Shown: positions 7,739-14,463 of the stretch, piece by piece
Position numbering within the stretch: the first letter of the stretch is position 1
How the letters are laid out: each line of letters starts with the position of its first letter
NCBI GenBank assembly: GCA_020630035.1
Contig: JAHDCB010000008.1
Coordinates: 1 to 19,102 of the forward strand
DNA length: 19,102 nt
Source of the DNA: Gammaproteobacteria bacterium
Lineage (GTDB): Bacteria > Pseudomonadota > Gammaproteobacteria > Chromatiales > Chromatiaceae
Direction: 5' to 3'
Made by a program: the position numbers and the translations under genes
The notes under the pieces: model-generated
Told to the model about the DNA's origin: nothing
Databases searched by the model: none
The model's input: only the letters and a program-made list of their open reading frames with translations

Positions 7739-8160
7739 GTGCCGCCAAGCGCCTCTATCGCCGCCCGCGCACCTTTGGTTACACCCAACCCCCGGAGTTG
7801 CACTGCATGCTCCAGGTTTCCAGACAGGATAACCTTCGCTTGCTGAATATAGTTCGGCAAAATACCTGCCGCCTGTAATGCTGCCAGATCAATGACTTCA
7901 GCCTTGATCTGAGCCAGTTCGTGCAGGCGAACCTCAGCACTCAACCGAGCCTTACGCGAGCGAAAACCAACTTTCGGCAAACGCCGTTGCAACGGCATCT
8001 GTCCGCCTTCAAAGCCAACAGCGACCCGACCACCGGAACGCGATTTCTGACCCTTGTGTCCACGGCCACAAGTTTTACCAAAACCGCTGCCAATACCGCG
8101 CCCGACTCGCTTCGCGGGCCGTTTGCTACCAAAACCAGGTTGCAGAGTATTCAGATGCAT
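7726..8160 (-). CDS. rplO: Large subunit ribosomal protein L15
   Basis: The 144-residue product equals E. coli L15 in length. It starts MHLNTLQPGFGSKRPAKRVG and has the glycine- and arginine-rich segment IGSGFGKTCGRGHKGQKSRS typical of L15, a late 50S assembly protein. Start 8160 follows the rpmD stop by one base (TGAC-ATG), implying translational coupling; the longer frame to 8214 overlaps rpmD and is rejected. The end shows the conserved LGVTKGARAAIEALGGTIEE. Confidence 0.96.
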   Translation of the reverse strand: MHLNTLQPGFGSKRPAKRVGRGIGSGFGKTCGRGHKGQKSRSGGRVAVGFEGGQMPLQRRLPKVGFRSRKARLSAEVRLHELAQIKAEVIDLAALQAAGILPNYIQQAKVILSGNLEHAVQLRGLGVTKGARAAIEALGGTIEE

Positions 8161-8161
8161 G

Positions 8162-8353
8162 TCAGGTCTCCTCAACGATCTGAACAAGATAAGGCACCTT
8201 GTTGACCATACCACGCGTTGATGGTGTATCTTCCACCGCCACGACTTGATGTATACGGCGCAGACCCAGACCCATCACACATGATTTATGGCCCTTTGCA
8301 CGGCCGTGCAGACTACGCACCAACTTGACCTTCATCATCTTTTTCACAGTCAT
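8162..8353 (-). CDS. rpmD: Large subunit ribosomal protein L30
   Basis: A 63-residue protein (59 in E. coli). KVKLVRSLHGRAKGHKSCVM and GLGLRRIHQVVAVEDTPSTR are the L30 signatures, including the GLGLRRI helix start. The ATG at 8353 directly follows the rpsE stop. Internal ATGs at 8338 and 8335 would give 58 and 57 residues and are possible alternative starts. It is positioned between rpsE and rplO as usual. Confidence 0.93.
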   Translation of the reverse strand: MTVKKMMKVKLVRSLHGRAKGHKSCVMGLGLRRIHQVVAVEDTPSTRGMVNKVPYLVQIVEET

Positions 8354-8860
8354 CTACCCCAGGATCGCTTCAACTGACTTGCCGCGCTTGGTTGCGACCT
8401 GCTCAGCATCTACCATCAGACGCAATGCATTCACGGTAGCACGCACCACGTTGATCGGGTTATTCGTACCGATACATTTCGCCAGTACATTATGTACCCC
8501 GACGACTTCAAAGATTGCACGCATCGCACCACCGGCAATAATACCCGTACCTTCAGAAGCAGGCTGCATATATACCCGGGCTGCACCATGGCGTCCGACA
8601 GAAGGATATTGCAAGGTATTGTCTTTCAGCTTAACGGTAACCATGCTACGCCGGGCAGCTTCCATTGCCTTTTGTATCGCAACCGGGACTTCTTTCGCCT
8701 TGCCTGTGCCAAACCCAACACGACCATTGCCATCGCCGACAACAACCAGTGCCGCAAAACCGAATAAGCGACCACCTTTAACGACCTTAGAGACCCGATT
8801 GACGCCAATCAGCTTTTCAATCAGTTCATCGCCAGCTGGCTTGGTTTCGTAATTTGCCAT
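8354..8860 (-). CDS. rpsE: Small subunit ribosomal protein S5
   Basis: A 168-residue protein (167 in E. coli). The double-stranded RNA-binding N-terminal domain includes KVVKGGRLFGFAALVVVGDG and the loop NGRVGFGTGKAKEVPVAIQK, a region tied to translational accuracy and spectinomycin response in E. coli. The C-terminal domain has GTGIIAGGAMRAIFEVVGVH. It lies 19 bases after rplR and abuts rpmD. Confidence 0.97.
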   Translation of the reverse strand: MANYETKPAGDELIEKLIGVNRVSKVVKGGRLFGFAALVVVGDGNGRVGFGTGKAKEVPVAIQKAMEAARRSMVTVKLKDNTLQYPSVGRHGAARVYMQPASEGTGIIAGGAMRAIFEVVGVHNVLAKCIGTNNPINVVRATVNALRLMVDAEQVATKRGKSVEAILG

Positions 8861-8879
8861 CTATTCAAAGCCTCAATGA

Positions 8880-9236
8880 CTAAAATGCAAGCCCATGCTC
8901 GCGCGCACTATCCGCTAATGCCTTTACCCGACCATGATAACGGTAGCCGGAACGATCAAATGCCACCCGCTCAATGCCCTGTGCCTTCGCACGCTCTGCA
9001 ATCACCTTACCAACAACCACTGCTGCTGAGATGTTACCAGTATGGCCACTAATATCCGCCGCAACTGATTTTTCCAGGGTGGAGGCAGCAACAATAACTG
9101 AAGCATTATCTGCGGCAATAACCTGGGCGTAGACGTGCTGCGGCGTACGATGAACTGTCAGACGACACACACCAAGTTCGCGAATTTTTGCTCGCGCCCG
9201 AGTAGCACGACGCAATCGTGATGCTTTTTTATCCAT
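8880..9236 (-). CDS. rplR: Large subunit ribosomal protein L18
   Basis: A 118-residue protein (117 in E. coli) that binds 5S rRNA as part of the 50S central protuberance. The basic N-terminus MDKKASRLRRATRARAKIRE, the block RLTVHRTPQHVYAQVIA and the C-terminal YRYHGRVKALADSAREHGL are all typical. It starts 5 bases after rplF. Confidence 0.97.
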   Translation of the reverse strand: MDKKASRLRRATRARAKIRELGVCRLTVHRTPQHVYAQVIAADNASVIVAASTLEKSVAADISGHTGNISAAVVVGKVIAERAKAQGIERVAFDRSGYRYHGRVKALADSAREHGLAF

Positions 9237-9241
9237 AGGAT

Positions 9242-9775
9242 CTATTTCTTCTTCGCTTCTTTGCGAATAATCTGCTCATCGGCATAACGCACACCTTTAC
9301 CCTTATAAGGCTCTGGCGGGCGAAAACGACGAATTTCAGCAGAAACCTGTCCGACACGCTGCTTATCACAGCCAGACACCACAATTTCAGTCTGCGACGG
9401 CGTCTCGATCGTAATGCCTTCCGGTACCGGGTAATTCACCGGATGCGAAAATCCCAGACTCAGATTCAGTACCTTACCCTTACTCTGTGCCCGATAACCG
9501 ACACCAACCAGTTGCAGCTTCTTCTGAAATCCTTGACTGACACCAACCACCAGATTATTTACCAGTGCTCGCATCGTACCAGCCATCGCCCAGGAAACCC
9601 TATCCGCCACCTTGGGCTGAACCTGCAGGGTACCTTCATCCAACTGCACCTGCACGGCTGGGTGCAGATCCAATACCAAGTTGCCCTTTGCACCCTTAAC
9701 CTGTATTTGCTGCTCTCCACAGGTTACTTCAACACCAGCGGGGATTGAGACAGCAGCCTTTGCAATCCGTGACAT
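9242..9775 (-). CDS. rplF: Large subunit ribosomal protein L6
   Basis: The 177-residue product matches E. coli L6 in length. It starts MSRIAKAAVSIPAGVEV and contains the repeats of the L6 fold, with KKLQLVGVGYRAQSKGKVLN and the C-terminal RFRPPEPYKGKGVRYADE, which contacts 23S rRNA near the sarcin-ricin loop. I prefer start 9775 because GGAG lies 7 bases upstream; an ATG two codons earlier (9781) is only 1-2 bases from the same GGAG. Confidence 0.96.
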   Translation of the reverse strand: MSRIAKAAVSIPAGVEVTCGEQQIQVKGAKGNLVLDLHPAVQVQLDEGTLQVQPKVADRVSWAMAGTMRALVNNLVVGVSQGFQKKLQLVGVGYRAQSKGKVLNLSLGFSHPVNYPVPEGITIETPSQTEIVVSGCDKQRVGQVSAEIRRFRPPEPYKGKGVRYADEQIIRKEAKKK

Positions 9776-9787
9776 CCGCAATACTCC

Positions 9788-10180
9788 CTAGGCTACGTAG
9801 GCAATGAGTTCACCGCCATGCCCCAACTTACGTGCGGCACGGTCTGTCATCACCCCTCCGGATGTGGACACAATAGCGATACCCAGGCCATTCCGCACCT
9901 TAGGCAGGTCGCCACAGCTTTTATAAATGCGCAGCCCTGGACGACTGACACGCTGAATCAGATCAATTACCGGCTTACCCTGAAAATATTTCAGCGTAAT
10001 CTCCAGTACCGGCTTTTTATCGCCCTGCACTGCAAACCCGGCGATATAGCCTTCATCTTGCAGAACTTCAGCAATTGCACACTTTTTTCGCGATGACGGC
10101 ATAATCACCGTCTGCTTGGTAGCAGATTGTCCATTCCGGATACGCGTCAACATATCAGCAATGGGGTCAGACAGACTCAT
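9788..10180 (-). CDS. rpsH: Small subunit ribosomal protein S8
   Basis: A 130-residue protein as in E. coli. MSLSDPIADMLTRIRNGQSA opens the protein, and the C-terminal GLGIAIVSTSGGVMTDRAAR is the RNA-binding signature. S8 binds helix 21 of 16S rRNA and in E. coli represses the spc operon by binding its mRNA near rplE. Here it is separated from rplE and rpsN by the 2-kb sulfatase gene, but keeps a strong AAGGAG ribosome binding site at 10188-10193, 7 bases before the start. Confidence 0.97.
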   Translation of the reverse strand: MSLSDPIADMLTRIRNGQSATKQTVIMPSSRKKCAIAEVLQDEGYIAGFAVQGDKKPVLEITLKYFQGKPVIDLIQRVSRPGLRIYKSCGDLPKVRNGLGIAIVSTSGGVMTDRAARKLGHGGELIAYVA

Positions 10181-10240
10181 CAGTCAGCTCCTTACAGGTC
10201 AGCCATCAACATGTGTGATGCGATACCCGATTTGTATTAC

Positions 10241-10260
10241 TTTTCTCGCATAGGAGAAAA
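10241..10260. other. Inverted repeat between the sulfatase gene and rpsH
   Basis: TTTTCTC-GCATAG-GAGAAAA is a perfect 7-bp inverted repeat with a 6-base centre. One arm overlaps the T6 tract of the terminator-like hairpin just upstream on the minus strand, so the two RNA structures would compete. Its role is unknown. Confidence 0.5.
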
Positions 10261-10290
10261 AACATCATGATGGCTTTTTAATACCATCAT
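10257..10290 (-). terminator. Weak terminator-like hairpin at the sulfatase 3' end
   Basis: On the minus strand ATGATGG (10284-10290) pairs with CCATCAT (10267-10273) across a 10-base loop; the stop codon TGA (10265-10267) begins at the base of the stem. Four bases later comes a run of six T (10262-10257). The stem is only 7 bp and A+T-rich, so termination would be partial at best. If active, it would lower transcription of rpsH and the genes beyond. Confidence 0.4.
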
Positions 10291-12280
10291 CAGGATACAA
10301 CATATCCCGTTCTAATTCTTCCATCAAGCTTTTTAATTCTTCAACCTTACCAGTAACAGTCTCATTATCCGACGCATGCAATCCTGGCTTAACAGTTGGT
10401 GTACTCTCGTTATAAACTACAAGGTTGTTACGTTCCGTCGGATCTTCATTCAGATCATATAATTCATACTGGTCAGGCTTAGGATTTGACTCAGACGGAT
10501 CAAAATAGCGCACAAGCTTCCAATTATCTTTATCAACAACACAATGCACATTATTTGGTTGTACCACTGATCTCGGATACAAATCCAAGTCAGAAGCTTT
10601 ATTAAGTTGGCGTATCGCTGAACAGAAAACCTGATAGTTAGTCAAACCAGTTTCTGCTTCTTCAGTATCTTGATCAGACTTAAGACCCTCCGTTATGGAG
10701 TCATACGTCATAAACAAAACACCTTTTCGTTCTTCTAAAGCAGAATTAGGCTGACCATAAACAGTTTCACTTAAATCACAACCAATCGGTTCCATCACTT
10801 GATTGTGTTTACGCTTACCATTAGCTAATTTATCTTTAATTTTTTCCCGTTTTTTATCTGAAACACCCGCCAACCCAAGTATAGTGGGCAAAATATCAAT
10901 GTGACTGGTTAATTCATCAACCTGACGCAAAGTATCTGCCTCTTTAGTGACCAAGTTATCCGGAAGACGCACCACCATTGGCACATGAATCACTTCTTCA
11001 TAACCAGTGTGCCATTTTTCCATCATCATGCCATGAGAAGCACCATACTCACCATGATCCGGACAGAAAATAACAATAGTATTGTCCGCCAAGCCCGATT
11101 CATCAAGCGCATCTAAAGTCGCTTTAATATGCTGATCAACTTCCTTAATGACGTAACCATAGTATTGCATGAATGACCGACTGGCCAATTCAGGATTATC
11201 TGTCAACGCAAAAGGTAATCCTGTAGCATTTGTATCCAATGTTACTTTGGTAGCAAACTCTAGCTCTTTTGCTGGCGATAATGTTTTCTTGATTTTGTCT
11301 TCCAGCTTTTCAACTGCAAGCCGCCCCATTTTACAGGTTAGAGCCAAGCCCATTTTATACGCATAGTCAGACTGGCAATCCGGCTTGTTATTTCTGCTCA
11401 GATCCTCATTCCAGGTTGGCGATACTTCCGCACAATCCTGTGGGAAACCAGTTGTATTCAGCTTAATCCGCATACTGCCTGTTTTTGGCGGCTCAGACAA
11501 TGTACCTTCTGGTGGAACAGCTAAGGTATATTGAACACCGTCCACTCTTGCATCACAAACCTTAGACGGCAATCCCGGATAACTGGCAATATCGTGCGGG
11601 TTAGTAAACGAAGCCACTGCAAACCAAGGCTTAGGATCAGCCTCAGGATCAGGTTTACTCAGATTCTCAGGATCCGCGTTATATTTAGCGTTTTCAACGT
11701 CAAATGGCACGCCTAAGCCCTGGTTATGCAAAAAACTAGTGACCAGACCAACAAATTGGTGGTCACGATAATAGCCCAGATTATTTGGCAATGTACCATG
11801 TGGATCAGGATAACTTAACTCCCAATCTTTAAAACCATAACCCTCTAAGTCAGTCGTGTCCTCACCGGAAATATGCCATTTACCAAAATAATGGGTATTG
11901 TAATTATTAGCCTGCATCCAATCGCCGATTGTCGGTACACTATCTTGTTCTAACCAAGGGAAATTTTTATCCGCTCCTTCTTTAAACAGCCCATCTGTTT
12001 GCGTTGAGCCTGTTTGAGTACCATACTGACCAGTAAATAATACTGTACGACTCGGAACACAGGCAGATGATGCAATCCGATGGTTTCTGAAAACGACTGC
12101 ATTTCTGCGTAACGCCCAAAAACCTGGATAATGTTTTTTAAAGCTATTGTCGTCAGATGACTCTTCAAACCGCAATATTTTTTTAATATCCGGATGAAAG
12201 CCCTGATTGTCGCCAAACTGTGGTGGAAAACGCAATTGATCCACCATAATCATCAATATATTAGGCTTTTTATTACTCAT
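10265..12280 (-). CDS. Cys-type sulfatase (alkaline phosphatase superfamily), inserted in the spc operon
   Basis: The 671-residue protein has the formylglycine signature CVPSR (residues 74-78) followed by TVLFTGQYGTQTG. Metal and substrate residues are visible as VDQLR (Asp14), FGKWH (Lys134, His136), NPHD (His229), CPDHGEYGASHG (Asp408, His409) and EKWHTG (Lys422). Near the C-terminus stands the sulfatase block YELYDLNEDPTERNNL. Such enzymes hydrolyse sulfate esters after Cys74 is converted to formylglycine; the substrate cannot be told, and no maturation enzyme is in the window. No signal peptide is seen, so it is probably cytoplasmic unless exported otherwise. AAGGTGG lies 7 bases before the start. 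The gene is A+T-rich (two 60-base lines counted: 40% and 33% G+C, against 48% and 60% in two ribosomal lines). Its place between rpsN and rpsH is not normal for this operon. Confidence 0.93.
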   Translation of the reverse strand: MSNKKPNILMIMVDQLRFPPQFGDNQGFHPDIKKILRFEESSDDNSFKKHYPGFWALRRNAVVFRNHRIASSACVPSRTVLFTGQYGTQTGSTQTDGLFKEGADKNFPWLEQDSVPTIGDWMQANNYNTHYFGKWHISGEDTTDLEGYGFKDWELSYPDPHGTLPNNLGYYRDHQFVGLVTSFLHNQGLGVPFDVENAKYNADPENLSKPDPEADPKPWFAVASFTNPHDIASYPGLPSKVCDARVDGVQYTLAVPPEGTLSEPPKTGSMRIKLNTTGFPQDCAEVSPTWNEDLSRNNKPDCQSDYAYKMGLALTCKMGRLAVEKLEDKIKKTLSPAKELEFATKVTLDTNATGLPFALTDNPELASRSFMQYYGYVIKEVDQHIKATLDALDESGLADNTIVIFCPDHGEYGASHGMMMEKWHTGYEEVIHVPMVVRLPDNLVTKEADTLRQVDELTSHIDILPTILGLAGVSDKKREKIKDKLANGKRKHNQVMEPIGCDLSETVYGQPNSALEERKGVLFMTYDSITEGLKSDQDTEEAETGLTNYQVFCSAIRQLNKASDLDLYPRSVVQPNNVHCVVDKDNWKLVRYFDPSESNPKPDQYELYDLNEDPTERNNLVVYNESTPTVKPGLHASDNETVTGKVEELKSLMEELERDMLYPDDGIKKPS

Positions 12281-12287
12281 TATCTTT

Positions 12288-12294
12288 CCACCTT
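12288..12294 (-). promoter_or_regulatory. Ribosome binding site of the sulfatase gene
   Basis: AAGGTGG, one base from the ideal AAGGAGG, lies 7 bases before the ATG at 12280. It fixes the start and shows that the inserted gene has its own good translation signal. Confidence 0.75.
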
Positions 12295-12384
12295 TATTAT
12301 TAAATAGTAAAAATATTACATCCGAACTGCTACCAGCAAGTTTTATCGGTGACCCATTGGTTTATTTTTCACTTCACTGTACTG

Positions 12385-12390
12385 ATTATA
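12385..12390 (-). promoter_or_regulatory. Candidate -10 element upstream of the sulfatase gene
   Basis: A perfect TATAAT lies about 20 bases past the rpsN stop and 104 bases before the sulfatase start. No convincing -35 hexamer is found 16-18 bases upstream. The 130-base gap between rpsN and the sulfatase is much longer than the usual spacing in this operon and is A+T-rich. A promoter here could drive the sulfatase and possibly rpsH onward. Confidence 0.3.
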
Positions 12391-12410
12391 AAATCCACAG
12401 CTGCCGAAAC

Positions 12411-12716
12411 TCACCAGCTCGCTTTACGCAGCCCTGGCACTTCTCCACGCATCGCAGATTCGCGCAACTTGTTACGGCACAAGCCGAACTTGCGATAGAC
12501 GCCATGCGGCCGACCAGAAATACGACAACGTTGCCGCTGGCGACACGGGCTGGCATCACGCGGCAATTTCTGCAATGCCAGAACTGCTGTATCTATGTCA
12601 TCCGGACTCTGGCTACGATCATTAATGATCGTCTTCAGCTTTGCACGTTTCTCAGCAAACTGCGCCACAGTAGCCGCACGTTTCTGCTCACGAACCCGCA
12701 TACTTTTTTTTGCCAT
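12411..12716 (-). CDS. rpsN: Small subunit ribosomal protein S14
   Basis: A 101-residue, long-form S14 as in E. coli, beginning MAKKSMRVREQKRAATVAQF and ending AMRGEVPGLRKASW. The block RQRQRCRISGRPHGVYRKFG is the conserved RNA-binding core. It has no paired CxxC motifs, so this is the zinc-independent type, though three Cys residues occur near the core. Its start is preceded by AGCGGG. It follows rplE and should be followed at once by rpsH, but the sulfatase gene intervenes. Confidence 0.97.
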   Translation of the reverse strand: MAKKSMRVREQKRAATVAQFAEKRAKLKTIINDRSQSPDDIDTAVLALQKLPRDASPCRQRQRCRISGRPHGVYRKFGLCRNKLRESAMRGEVPGLRKASW

Positions 12717-12740
12717 ATCCCGCTCTACTTAAAAGGAAAA

Positions 12741-13256
12741 TCAAACCAGTAATGCACGACCTTCATCGTCTGTCGCCGCACTGGTCGTCAAGGTGATATC
12801 CAGACCGCGCAGAGTATCAACCTTGTCATACTCAACTTCCGGAAAAATAATCTGTTCCTTCACACCCAGATTATAGTTACCCCGACCGTCAAACGATTTG
12901 GCATTCAGCCCCCGGAAATCACGTACGCGCGGCAAAGCAATATTGATCAGCCGATCCAGAAACTCATACATCCGCTCCCGTCGCAGCGTCACTTTACAGC
13001 CAATCGGCCAGCCTTCCCGAATCTTGAATCCAGCGACTGACTTACGCGCCCGGGTAACAATCGGCTTTTGTCCGGCAATGCGCTGCATATCTTCCAATGC
13101 ATGCTGCATATGCTTTTTGTCATTGACTGCCTCACCCACACCCATATTCAGGGTTATTTTTTCGATCTTCGGCACCTGCATCGGGCTTTGATAAGCAAAT
13201 TGCTGTATCAGCTGCGGGACAACCGTCTGTTTGTAATGATCGTGTAACCGTGCCAT
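12741..13256 (-). CDS. rplE: Large subunit ribosomal protein L5, C-terminus shortened
   Basis: The protein starts MARLHDHYKQTVVPQLIQQF, carries VEKITLNMGVGE-like KIEKITLNMGVGEAVNDKK and RDFRGLNAKSFDGRGNYNLG, and ends DDEGRALLV. L5 binds 5S rRNA and the P-site tRNA region. The frame has 171 residues against 179 in E. coli, whose end is ALLAAFDFPFRK. Downstream of the TGA (12741-12743) a different frame reads F-D-F-P-F-K-stop (12745-12725), so the conserved tail is present but out of frame. Start 13256 follows the rplX stop by 10 bases; the longer frame to 13340 overlaps rplX and is rejected. Indel, sequencing error or recoding are all possible. Confidence 0.93.
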   Translation of the reverse strand: MARLHDHYKQTVVPQLIQQFAYQSPMQVPKIEKITLNMGVGEAVNDKKHMQHALEDMQRIAGQKPIVTRARKSVAGFKIREGWPIGCKVTLRRERMYEFLDRLINIALPRVRDFRGLNAKSFDGRGNYNLGVKEQIIFPEVEYDKVDTLRGLDITLTTSAATDDEGRALLV

Positions 13257-13266
13257 TAAGCCAGCC

Positions 13267-13584
13267 TCATGCATCAACCACTTCATTGTTGGATTTGAAA
13301 ACGCGCACTTTACGACCATCTTCCAGTATTCGGAATCCAACCCGATCTGCTTTTTCAGTTACCGGGTTATACAAGGCAACGTTCGAGATATGTATTGGCG
13401 TTTCTTTGGAAAAAATACCACCTTCTTCACCCGCATTCGGGTTAGGCTTGACGTGTTTGCGCACCAGATTCAGGTTCTCAACCAGAACCCGATCGCCTTG
13501 CAGCGAAAGTACTGTACCACGCCGGCCTTTATCTCTGCCTGCGATGAGAATAACTTCATCGCCCTTACGAATTCGTTGTGCCAT
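13267..13584 (-). CDS. rplX: Large subunit ribosomal protein L24
   Basis: A 105-residue protein (104 in E. coli) with an N-terminal KOW motif, GDEVILIAGRDKGRRGTVLS, followed by NLVRKHVKPNPNAGEEGGIF. L24 starts 50S assembly by binding the 5' end of 23S rRNA. The C-terminal DRVGFRILEDGRKVRVFKSN is typical. It lies 10 bases after rplN. Confidence 0.97.
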   Translation of the reverse strand: MAQRIRKGDEVILIAGRDKGRRGTVLSLQGDRVLVENLNLVRKHVKPNPNAGEEGGIFSKETPIHISNVALYNPVTEKADRVGFRILEDGRKVRVFKSNNEVVDA

Positions 13585-13594
13585 ACCGCTGTTC

Positions 13595-13963
13595 TCAGAG
13601 AACTTCCGGAGCCAGCGAGACGATTTTCATAAACCGTTCTCCACGTAACTCACGGGTCACAGGACCAAAAATACGAGTACCAATCGGCGCCAGAGCATTG
13701 TTCAGTAAAACAGCCGCATTGCCATCAAAACGAATCGCGGAGCCATCCGGGCGGCGCACACCCTTGCGCGTCCGCACAACTACCGCATTCATGACATCGC
13801 CTTTTTTTACCTTACCACGAGGAATGGCTGCCTTAACCGAAACCTTGATGACATCACCAATACCGGCATACCGCCGATGAGAGCCACCGAGCACTTTGAT
13901 ACACTGTACTCGCTTGGCACCACTGTTGTCTGCAACATCCAGCACTGTTTGCATCTGGATCAT
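13595..13963 (-). CDS. rplN: Large subunit ribosomal protein L14
   Basis: A 122-residue protein, close to the E. coli length of 123. MIQMQTVLDVADNSGAKRVQ opens it, and ECIKVLGGS-like CIKVLGGSHRRYAGIGDVIK and FGPVTRELRGERFMKIVSLA follow. L14 lies at the subunit interface. It is the first gene of the spc block. A 42-base gap separates it from rpsQ, and I did not find a clear promoter there. Confidence 0.97.
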   Translation of the reverse strand: MIQMQTVLDVADNSGAKRVQCIKVLGGSHRRYAGIGDVIKVSVKAAIPRGKVKKGDVMNAVVVRTRKGVRRPDGSAIRFDGNAAVLLNNALAPIGTRIFGPVTRELRGERFMKIVSLAPEVL

Positions 13964-14005
13964 GAATCTTCCCCGACATAAAGAGATTGTCTGCTGTCTG
14001 TACGA

Positions 14006-14266
14006 CTACTTCGGACGCTCAATCAATTGCACAACACGCCAGCTTTTCGTCTTAGATAGCGGACGACACTGCATCACCAGCACCGTGTCACCGATGCAGT
14101 ATTCATTTTGTTCATCATGCGCGTGAATCTTGGTGGATCGGCGCACAAACTTACCATACAACGGATGTTTAACACGACGTTCTACCAGAACAGTGACCGT
14201 TTTATCCATCTTGTCACTGGTCACTCGGCCTTGCAGCGTCCGGTTAGTATTGACTGGTTCACTCAT
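14006..14266 (-). CDS. rpsQ: Small subunit ribosomal protein S17
   Basis: An 86-residue protein (84 in E. coli). GRVTSDKMDKTVTVLVERRV and KHPLYGKFVRRSTKIHAHDE are the S17 signatures; S17 binds the 5' domain of 16S rRNA early in assembly. Its ATG overlaps the end of rpmC by 4 bases. It closes the S10 block. Confidence 0.97.
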   Translation of the reverse strand: MSEPVNTNRTLQGRVTSDKMDKTVTVLVERRVKHPLYGKFVRRSTKIHAHDEQNEYCIGDTVLVMQCRPLSKTKSWRVVQLIERPK

Positions 14267-14463
14267 GCTGCGGCCCGCCGCTGTTCGTTCATCACTGTTT
14301 TTACCTGCGCTATGCTACGACGCGCCTGCTTTACCAGATGCGGACGTTTCAACTGGTCAGTTGCCTTCTGCATACGCAGATTAAATTGTTCTTTGCGCAG
14401 CTCCAGCAGGGCCTCACGCAGCTCGGCAGGCGTCTTCTGCCGTAATTCGCTGACCGTCATCAC
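14263..14463 (-). CDS. rpmC: Large subunit ribosomal protein L29
   Basis: A 66-residue, two-helix protein (63 in E. coli) with ELRQKTPAELREALLELRKE and QFNLRMQKATDQLKRPHLVK. L29 lies near the exit tunnel next to L23. It overlaps rplP and rpsQ by 4 bases at either end, which implies translational coupling. Confidence 0.96.
   Translation of the reverse strand: MMTVSELRQKTPAELREALLELRKEQFNLRMQKATDQLKRPHLVKQARRSIAQVKTVMNEQRRAAA

Noticed and set aside
8325..8852. Long plus-strand frame opposite rpsE
   Set aside because: It is the complement of a clear S5 gene, with no ribosome binding site or recognisable motif. All other plus-strand frames in the window are likewise shadows of minus-strand genes.
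10265..12280. Sulfatase as cargo of an insertion sequence or transposon
   Set aside because: No transposase gene, terminal inverted repeats or target duplication can be seen at either junction by eye.
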